Below the pieces are notes generated by a model. The model had not been told where the DNA came from. It did no database searches and was given only the letters and a program-made list of their open reading frames with translations. This document shows positions 6,854 to 11,641 of a stretch of 11,641 nt of DNA, piece after piece. The stretch comes from JBEEJZ01 sp046046915 (GTDB lineage: Bacteria > Pseudomonadota > Gammaproteobacteria > Burkholderiales > Burkholderiaceae_C). Position 1 is the first letter of the stretch; each line of letters begins with the position of its first letter. Made by a program: the position numbers and the translations under genes. The DNA is taken from assembly GCA_046046915.1 (NCBI GenBank), contig JBJOIT010000069.1:1-11641 (forward strand), in the 5' to 3' direction.

Positions 6854-7705
6854 ATGAAACATCGATCCCAAGGGCTGGTAGGACGCATCGGGCGCTGGTG
6901 GGCGCTGCCCGTCGTGATTGCCACATTGGCCGCCTGCGGCGGCGGCAGTGGCAGCTCGGCCAATGCGGACCGCGTGGCGACGTTCATCGACGCTCACGTT
7001 GCCGGCTTGGAGTTCAAGTCCGCCAGTCGTAGCGGACTGACGGATGCCAATGGCAACTTTCCATATCAGGTCGGAGAAACCATCACCTTTTCGATCGGCA
7101 ATCTGGTGCTCGGCACCATCACACCGACCGGTGACAAGGTAACCCCTCTGGACCTGGTGCCAAATGCAATGGATTCCAGTGATCCGCGTGTCATCCGCAT
7201 GCTGCAAGCCCTGCAAACCCTGGACAGCGATGCGAACCCGTCGAACGGCATCCAGATCTCCCCATCGGCACGTGACTTCGCGCGCAAGTTGGTGGAACTG
7301 CGTCTGGATCGTGACACCCTCACCGACGCCGAAATTGAGGATCACCTAGAAACCAAAAAATTCTTGGTCACCGCCAAGGATGCGAAAAGTCACTTTGATA
7401 GCCATCGAAATGACCCATCCAAATCACACAAAGGCTACAGCGGCAAGACCAGCAAAAGCACAAGCGGTACGAATGTGACGGCCACCCAGCCCGCAAATAC
7501 CGAGGGCCGCCTCCTGGCGTCCAACTGTTTCCAGTGTCACGGCACCATGGGTCGGGGTGGTTTTGAAAGCATCCGGGGCAGCGAAGCAAAGGAGGTGCTG
7601 GACTACCTAAAACAAACGGATGTTTCAACAGACATCATGGCAGCCCACGCGCAGGGCTATACCACTGAGCAGCTCACCGCCATCATCAACTACCTACAGC
7701 AGTAA
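6854..7705 (+). CDS. Lipoprotein cytochrome c (mono-haem) with fused N-terminal domain
   Basis: This 283-residue product has a basic N-terminus, a hydrophobic stretch and a lipobox LAAC with C28, so it is predicted to be membrane-anchored facing the periplasm. Residues about 45-175 form a domain with GLTDANGNFPYQVGETITFS (61-80), then a region of the type TPLDLV...RMLQALQTLD. This resembles repeats of secreted and adhesin-like proteins, as I recall, and not a cytochrome. A Lys/Ser-rich linker (175-210) leads to a small class I cytochrome c domain with one haem site, CFQCH (225-229), and M262 in IMAAHAQGYTTEQL as the probable sixth ligand. That final block resembles the haem subunits that partner FCSD-type flavoproteins. 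The flavoprotein gene starts 22 bases downstream, so this is the likely electron acceptor. The family's Allochromatium subunit is dihaem; this one has a single haem. Confidence 0.82.
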   Translation: MKHRSQGLVGRIGRWWALPVVIATLAACGGGSGSSANADRVATFIDAHVAGLEFKSASRSGLTDANGNFPYQVGETITFSIGNLVLGTITPTGDKVTPLDLVPNAMDSSDPRVIRMLQALQTLDSDANPSNGIQISPSARDFARKLVELRLDRDTLTDAEIEDHLETKKFLVTAKDAKSHFDSHRNDPSKSHKGYSGKTSKSTSGTNVTATQPANTEGRLLASNCFQCHGTMGRGGFESIRGSEAKEVLDYLKQTDVSTDIMAAHAQGYTTEQLTAIINYLQQ

Positions 7706-7715
7706 CCACCCACAC

Positions 7716-7720
7716 AGGAG
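7716..7720 (+). promoter_or_regulatory. Ribosome binding site of the FCSD-like flavoprotein gene
   Basis: AGGAG lies 7 bases before the ATG at 7728 and decides that start. The longer open frame reaching back to 7620 overlaps the cytochrome gene and would bury the Tat signal. Confidence 0.8.
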
Positions 7721-7727
7721 TACGAAC

Positions 7728-9200
7728 ATGACTTTCTCAAAAGACTCCCTTCAACGCCGCCGCTGGCTGACCCTGGCCGGTGCTGGAATGATCGCGGCAC
7801 TGGCTCCCACAGTGGGATGGACAGACGATGACAACGAAGCTGACGACGAGGGTGATGGTTCTGGCACCAACACCACTTACCTGCCAGCAACTACGGGCCT
7901 GAAGGACAGTGTGGTGATCGTGGGCGGTGGCATGGCGGGCGCCACGGCAGCCAAATACCTTCGCTTGTGGGGTGGTGCCGGTCTAACCATCACTCTGGTA
8001 GATCCGGTTGACACCTACACCTCCAACATCATGAGCAACCTGGTGCTTAATGGGAGTCGCACCCTCGACAGCTTGAACTACACCCGTAACGCTTTGGCCA
8101 GCAAGTACAACATCAAGCTGGTCACCGCCAGCGTCACGGCGCTGGACACGGCAGGCAAAACCATCACCCTGAGCAATAACACCAGCCTCACGTACGACCG
8201 GGTGGTGCTGGCACCAGGCATCGAGTTTGAAGATGCTTACGGCCTGAAGCAGGCCGATTACGACAACACCACACCGCACGCCTGGCAAGCCGGTGCTCAG
8301 ACGGCCCTGCTGGCCGATCAAATTAACGTCATGAGCAGCAACAACGGCGTGTTTGTCATGACCATACCCATGGCTCCATACCGCTGCCCCCCCGGTCCGT
8401 ACGAACGGGCATGCCTGGTTGCAGACTTCTTAAAAAATCGCCTTGGTAGTGCCGCACGAGTGATCATTTTGGATGAAAACACGTCTAGCGATGCCGATCG
8501 GGCCAAGTACGGCAAGTACGGAGCGATTCAAGCGGAGAAAGAGAACTTCAGCAAGGCCTTTGGGGTGACCTACGCTGGAGTCATCGACTATCAGTCAGGC
8601 GTTACTGAAATCAAGATTGATCCGAGCAGCAAAGTGGTCACCTATATTGACAGCAAAAATGACCCTCAGACGATCAATGCCGCAGTTGTTAATCCCATCG
8701 TGCCTCAGCGCGCACGAGGCAGTCAGGCAGGCGATTGGCTAGCAATTGCGGGCTTGAATAACAGCGGCAAAGACTCAAACGGAATGGCGAACGGCAAGTG
8801 GTGTGTTGTCGATGTTTTGAGCTACGAGTCCACAGCCAAAGCCAACGTGCACATCATCGGTGACGCTTCCAGCTGCGGCCTGCCGAAGGCAGGCCATGTG
8901 GCCAACCAGGAGGCCAAGATTTGCGCCGATGCCATCGTGCGTTTGTTCAGCGGCCAGCAGCCGGACCCTGCCCCCGTGGCCAATTCGGCCTGTTATTCGC
9001 CCATCACAGCGACAACCGCTTCATGGCTGACGGCGGTGTATCAATACGAAAAAACTAACACTGGCGGCAAGATGGTGTTTGCAAACAAGGGTGGACAAAC
9101 GGTCGGCGCTATGGCCACTGAGGCCGCAGCGCCGAGCACTCAGAACTTCCGCCAGATGAACACCTGGTTCAACACCCTCATGGGCGATTCGTTTGCGTGA
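7728..9200 (+). CDS. FCSD-family FAD flavoprotein, Tat-exported
   Basis: This 490-residue protein belongs to the family of the flavoprotein subunit of flavocytochrome c sulfide dehydrogenase (FccB/SoxF), related to sulfide:quinone reductases. The Tat signal is RRRWLTLAGAGMIAALA (10-26), followed by an acidic stretch DDDNEADDEGDG (33-44). The FAD-binding motif is VVIVGGGMAGATAAKYL (62-78) and the second FAD motif is HIIGDASSCGLPKAGHVAN (375-393). The pair forming the redox disulfide in Allochromatium FccB is preserved: C220 in APYRCPPGPYERA and C359 in GKWCVVD. C422 (ACYS) in the C-terminal flavin-domain region is also conserved. The cysteine that carries covalent 8-alpha-S-cysteinyl FAD (C42 in Allochromatium) is replaced: the region reads YTSNIMSN (97-104). 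FAD is therefore probably non-covalent. The preceding gene supplies a cytochrome c, so electrons likely flow FAD to haem. The substrate is uncertain: sulfide, another sulfur compound or something else. Confidence 0.85.
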   Translation: MTFSKDSLQRRRWLTLAGAGMIAALAPTVGWTDDDNEADDEGDGSGTNTTYLPATTGLKDSVVIVGGGMAGATAAKYLRLWGGAGLTITLVDPVDTYTSNIMSNLVLNGSRTLDSLNYTRNALASKYNIKLVTASVTALDTAGKTITLSNNTSLTYDRVVLAPGIEFEDAYGLKQADYDNTTPHAWQAGAQTALLADQINVMSSNNGVFVMTIPMAPYRCPPGPYERACLVADFLKNRLGSAARVIILDENTSSDADRAKYGKYGAIQAEKENFSKAFGVTYAGVIDYQSGVTEIKIDPSSKVVTYIDSKNDPQTINAAVVNPIVPQRARGSQAGDWLAIAGLNNSGKDSNGMANGKWCVVDVLSYESTAKANVHIIGDASSCGLPKAGHVANQEAKICADAIVRLFSGQQPDPAPVANSACYSPITATTASWLTAVYQYEKTNTGGKMVFANKGGQTVGAMATEAAAPSTQNFRQMNTWFNTLMGDSFA

Positions 9201-9270
9201 TGTAGATGGCATTTACCTCCCTCACGCTAATTCTTTACCAGCCACACTTTTTATTGATTGGAGCACCTCT

Positions 9271-9708
9271 ATGAAATCCCTCACCACATCAACCTTGCTG
9301 AGCACCTTGATCGCCTCTGCACTGGCAATCAGCGCGGGCACTTCACTGGCTCGGGAAAGTAGCTCGGGCGGCGGCTCTAGTAAGTCAAGCTCTTCCAGCA
9401 GTAGCAGCTCCAGTTCGAGCAGCCATTCAAGCTCATCTAGGTCAACTAGCCGCAGCTCGGACGATTCCAGCAGCAGCCGTTCACGTGGCTCTGACGACTC
9501 GTCTGCCAGCTCTCGTCAGTCACGTGGTTCGGATGATGCACCGGGACACATTTCCCATTCGCGAGGGGCAGACGACGACGCTCCTCGCAACAGCTCTGCA
9601 GCGGATGCGCGCCAAGGACGTGGTGCCGATGATGCGGCAGAGCTCGAACTTCGTCGACGCCTGGAACTGGAGGCAGCCGCAGCTGCCCCCCTGACGGCCA
9701 AGCCTTGA
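9271..9708 (+). CDS. Small secreted Ser-rich protein with RG(S/A)DD repeats
   Basis: This 145-residue protein starts with a Sec signal peptide (MKSLTTSTLLSTLIASALAI), with likely cleavage after A27 (SLA/RE). The mature chain has no cysteine and looks disordered. It contains a Gly/Ser stretch, 13 consecutive serines (39-51), and acidic-basic repeats RSSDD, RGSDD, RGSDD, RGADD, RGADD (61-121). It ends with a short charged helix ELELRRRLELEAAAAA (124-139). I do not recognise a family. The start at 9271 is chosen for the signal peptide and a GGAG Shine-Dalgarno sequence 7 bases upstream; the open frame extends back to 9193 but that part overlaps the flavoprotein gene. It is the last gene before the terminator, 70 bases after the flavoprotein. 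Possible roles are surface display, metal or mineral binding, or an envelope linker, all speculative. Confidence 0.75.
   Translation: MKSLTTSTLLSTLIASALAISAGTSLARESSSGGGSSKSSSSSSSSSSSSSHSSSSRSTSRSSDDSSSSRSRGSDDSSASSRQSRGSDDAPGHISHSRGADDDAPRNSSAADARQGRGADDAAELELRRRLELEAAAAAPLTAKP
9385..9423 (+). repeat. Tract of 13 consecutive serine codons
   Basis: The tract encodes S39-S51 of the Ser-rich protein and is followed, after one His, by four more serines. The codons are a mixture of AGC, AGT, TCA, TCT, TCC and TCG in irregular order. It is therefore not a simple DNA microsatellite and is unlikely to vary by slippage. The serine run itself appears to be what is kept. Confidence 0.9.
9451..9633 (+). 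repeat. Degenerate protein repeat R(G/S)(S/A)DD, five copies
   Basis: Copies start at residues 61, 72, 85, 98 and 117 of the Ser-rich protein, at intervals of 11, 13, 13 and 19. The middle three, SRGSDD, SRGSDD and SRGADD, make a clean 13-residue period. Arg and paired Asp alternate along the chain, giving a polyampholyte with clustered acidic pairs. Confidence 0.8.
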
Positions 9709-9714
9709 TTTGGA

Positions 9715-9734
9715 GTGGCTGATTATTCGGCCAC
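9715..9734 (+). other. Hairpin before the operon terminator
   Basis: GTGGCTG and CGGCCAC pair (7 bp with one T-G wobble) around the loop ATTATT, beginning 6 bases after the stop of the Ser-rich gene. Its 3' arm overlaps GGCCACC (9729-9735), which can instead pair perfectly with GGTGGCC (9756-9762) in the terminator. The two folds exclude each other. Confidence 0.5.
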
Positions 9735-9745
9735 CCTAGAGCAAC

Positions 9746-9769
9746 GGGTCACTACGGTGGCCCTTTTTT
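9746..9769 (+). terminator. Rho-independent terminator with UACG tetraloop at the end of the five-gene unit
   Basis: GGGTCAC (9746-9752) pairs with GTGGCCC (9757-9763) through seven pairs including one T-G wobble. It closes the loop TACG on a C-G pair, the very stable C(UACG)G tetraloop class. Six T residues follow. The next gene begins about 30 bases later, so this end is well placed to separate the secreted redox unit from the CoA-transferase gene, although readthrough is possible. Confidence 0.88.
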
Positions 9770-9799
9770 ATGGCGCCGCATAAATTACGATGTTGCCCC

Positions 9800-10708
9800 A
9801 TGCAAAACCACACTGCCATCTCCTTCCAGCCCCTGCGGGGCGTGCGCATCCTTAGCCTGGCGCTTAACCTGCCCGGACCAGCCGCGCTGATGCGCCTGCA
9901 GGCCATGGGCGCCACCTGCATCAAATTGGAGCCCCCATCGCGGGACGTCTCTGCACCCGGCGCGAGTGCAGACCCCATGGCCATTTACAGCCCGAACGCC
10001 TACACCGACTTGGGGGCCGGTCTAGTTGTCATCACCGCGGACCTCAAGTCTGAGGAGGGGCAAGACGTGTTGCACCGCGAGCTGGCGCAGGCACAAATCA
10101 TCATCACGTCTTTTCGCCCCTCGGCATTGATTAAGTTGGGGCTGGGTTGGGAAAAACTCCATGCCCAGTATCCAGAGCTGTCTCATATTGCGATCGTAGG
10201 AAGCCCTGGCGCCAGGGCAGATGAAGCCGGCCACGACCTCACTTATCAGGCAGAACAAGGTTTGATCACCGGGCTGGACTTACCTGCATCACTCTATGCC
10301 GACATGACAGGGGGGCTGATGGCGAGTGAAGCGGTTTTGCAAGCCCTGCTCGCACAACGCCAGACCGGCTGCGGCGTGTTTCTGGAAGTTGCTCTGAGCG
10401 AAGGCGCTGCCTGGGCCGCCATGCCCCGCACCTGGGGCATGACCCTGCCGGGCACCACCCTGGGTGGCGGACACGCGGGTTACCGTGTCTACGCTTGCCT
10501 GGATGGCCGGGTGGCACTGGCCGCGCTGGAACCCCACTTTGCCAAACGCATGGCTCTGGCAGCAGGGCTGGATGAAAAAGATGCGTCCGTCATGGAAAAC
10601 CCGGCGACGGTGACGCATCTGCGCACTTACTTCAGCCAACTCACCCGAGCACAACTGGACCAATTGGCCGCAGACAAAGACATTCCGCTTTACACCATGG
10701 CCGCGTAA
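9800..10708 (+). CDS. CaiB/BaiF (class III) CoA-transferase family protein, racemase-like, short form
   Basis: This 302-residue cytoplasmic protein belongs to the family that includes alpha-methylacyl-CoA racemase and formyl-CoA transferase. Family blocks in order are: LRGVRILSLALNLPGPAALM (12-31), GATCIKLEPP (37-46), DLKSEEG (81-87), RPSALIKLGLGWEKL (106-120), AGHDLTYQA (143-151) with D146 as the probable catalytic aspartate, DMTGGLMASEAVLQALLAQR (168-187) and YRVYACLDGRVALAALEPHF (228-247). The wording is closest to the AMACR branch, which epimerises 2-methylacyl-CoA esters in branched-chain and sterol breakdown. Members usually have 350-400 residues; this one ends soon after the VTPV-like DIPLYT, so the last part of the small domain is missing. 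The ATG at 9800 fits the family N-terminus; the in-frame ATG at 9770 directly abuts the terminator T run. No clear Shine-Dalgarno sequence or promoter is seen. Confidence 0.83.
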   Translation: MQNHTAISFQPLRGVRILSLALNLPGPAALMRLQAMGATCIKLEPPSRDVSAPGASADPMAIYSPNAYTDLGAGLVVITADLKSEEGQDVLHRELAQAQIIITSFRPSALIKLGLGWEKLHAQYPELSHIAIVGSPGARADEAGHDLTYQAEQGLITGLDLPASLYADMTGGLMASEAVLQALLAQRQTGCGVFLEVALSEGAAWAAMPRTWGMTLPGTTLGGGHAGYRVYACLDGRVALAALEPHFAKRMALAAGLDEKDASVMENPATVTHLRTYFSQLTRAQLDQLAADKDIPLYTMAA

Positions 10709-10718
10709 CCTTGCGGAC

Positions 10719-11641
10719 TCAACGCCCCTTGCGTACGGCTTTGGGTGCACCGCCCGTCACGCGCGGGGGCAAACCGGTGTGCTGGGTCAGCACACGGCCT
10801 TTGACAGGCGCCACTTTGCCCGGAGTTGCTTTTGCCGGTGCCGCTTTGATGCCCACCGGGGTGGAATTTTTCTTGCGGGCACTCTGGTAGCCGCCATCCG
10901 TCAGGGGTTGGAAGGTCGGGATCAGGTGGTGCTTGCCATTGCCGATCAGGTCAGCACGGCCCATGGCCTTGAGGGCCTCGCGCAGCAAAGGCCAGTTATT
11001 GGGGTCGTGGTAGCGTAAAAAGGCTTTGTGCAAACGGCGACGGCGCTCGCCACGCACGATGTCTACGGTGTCTTCGTCGGTCGCCTGGCGCCGGATCTTG
11101 CGCAGGGTGTTGCGCCCGGAGTGGTACATGGCCGTAGCGGTGGCCATAGGGCTGGGATAAAAAGTTTGCACTTGGTCGGCGCGAAAACCGTTCTTCTTGA
11201 GCCAGACCGCCAGGTTCATCATGTCTTCGTCGCGAGTACCCGGGTGGGCAGCAATGAAGTACGGAATCAAAAACTGCTTTTTGCCCGCCTCGGCGCTGAA
11301 CTTGTCAAACAGCTGCTTGAACCGGTCATAAGTACCTATGCCCGGCTTCATCATCTTGGTGAGCGGGCCCTGCTCGGTGTGCTCGGGGGCAATTTTGAGA
11401 TAGCCGCCCACATGGTGCTGTACCAGCTCTTTGACGTACTCGGGGCTTTGCACGGCCAGGTCGTAACGCAGGCCGGAGCCGATCAAAATCTTCTTGATGC
11501 CCTTGAGCCCACGCGCCCGGCGGTACATCTTGATCAGCGGATCGTGACTGGTGTTGAGGTTGGAGCAGATGCCGGGGTACACGCAGCTGGGCTTGCGGCA
11601 GGCGGCCTCGATGGCCGGGCTCTTGCACCGCAGCCGGTACA
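10719..11641 (-). CDS. ygiQ: Radical SAM protein YgiQ, C-terminal part (5' end outside window)
   Basis: The frame is open to the right edge; about 306 C-terminal residues are visible. The sequence LRCKSPAIEAACRKPSCVYP, then IKKILIGSGLRYDLAV, HHVGGYLKIAPEHTE and YFIAAHPGTRDEDM, matches E. coli YgiQ closely as I recall it. The last portion (LHKAFLRYHDPNNWPLLREA onward) corresponds to the YgiQ C-terminal DUF3362 region and ends in a Lys/Pro/Ala-rich basic tail. The radical SAM CxxxCxxC cluster motif would lie upstream, beyond the window, so cofactor binding cannot be checked here. The GTG at 11580-11582 is internal, not a start. The gene converges on the CoA-transferase gene with 10 bases between stops and no terminator visible. 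The biochemical function of YgiQ is not well established. Confidence 0.92.
   Translation of the reverse strand, partial: YRLRCKSPAIEAACRKPSCVYPGICSNLNTSHDPLIKMYRRARGLKGIKKILIGSGLRYDLAVQSPEYVKELVQHHVGGYLKIAPEHTEQGPLTKMMKPGIGTYDRFKQLFDKFSAEAGKKQFLIPYFIAAHPGTRDEDMMNLAVWLKKNGFRADQVQTFYPSPMATATAMYHSGRNTLRKIRRQATDEDTVDIVRGERRRRLHKAFLRYHDPNNWPLLREALKAMGRADLIGNGKHHLIPTFQPLTDGGYQSARKKNSTPVGIKAAPAKATPGKVAPVKGRVLTQHTGLPPRVTGGAPKAVRKGR

Noticed and set aside
9385..9426. Ser-rich DNA as a microsatellite or CRISPR-like repeat
   Set aside because: The codons are irregular, there is no exact repeated DNA unit, and there is no spacer structure.
9770..9799. Upstream ATG for the CoA-transferase gene
   Set aside because: It starts at the last base of the terminator T run, and the added residues (MAPHKLRCCP) do not look like the family N-terminus.

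Overview
The window reads as chromosomal DNA of a betaproteobacterium, most likely Burkholderiales and Comamonadaceae-like. This is inferred from the GC-rich codon use, the proteobacterial prmB-yheS pair, an IclR-type pobR divergent from pobA, and the DUF6502/DUF5666 gene pair. No mobile element, CRISPR array, rRNA or tRNA was seen. Nothing in the window fixes the genus.

Left part (1-4553). The 3' end of prmB (ribosomal protein L3 glutamine methyltransferase) overlaps yheS, a complete ABC-F ATPase, by an ATGA junction. Both concern the ribosome. yheS converges, with one base between stop codons, on an IclR-family regulator (pobR). That gene is divergent from pobA (4-hydroxybenzoate 3-monooxygenase), and the intergenic region carries a strong inverted repeat that is a good operator candidate. 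pobA ends at two tandem hairpins, the second a clear rho-independent terminator.

Central part (4554-9769). This is the most interesting region: a self-contained unit of five same-strand genes. It is preceded by a TATAAT box overlapped by a perfect 9-bp palindrome and closed by a terminator with a UACG tetraloop. The genes encode (1) a DUF6502 protein with a probable helix-turn-helix segment; (2) a predicted Tat-exported lipoprotein of DUF5666-like beta repeats; (3) a lipoprotein with one C-terminal c-type haem site fused to an unrelated N-terminal domain; (4) a Tat-exported flavoprotein of the flavocytochrome c sulfide dehydrogenase (FCSD) family that keeps the disulfide cysteines but lacks the covalent-flavin cysteine; and (5) a small secreted Ser-rich protein with RG(S/A)DD repeats. 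I infer a periplasmic, membrane-tethered redox module in which the flavoprotein passes electrons to the lipocytochrome. Its substrate is not evident, and the covalent-flavin change argues against assuming sulfide.

Right part (9770-11641). A short CaiB/BaiF (alpha-methylacyl-CoA racemase-like) CoA-transferase family gene converges on ygiQ, a radical SAM protein gene that runs off the right edge. There is no gene-free stretch over 300 bases. The longest gap, 4452-4696, holds the pobA terminator and the promoter/operator of the five-gene unit.
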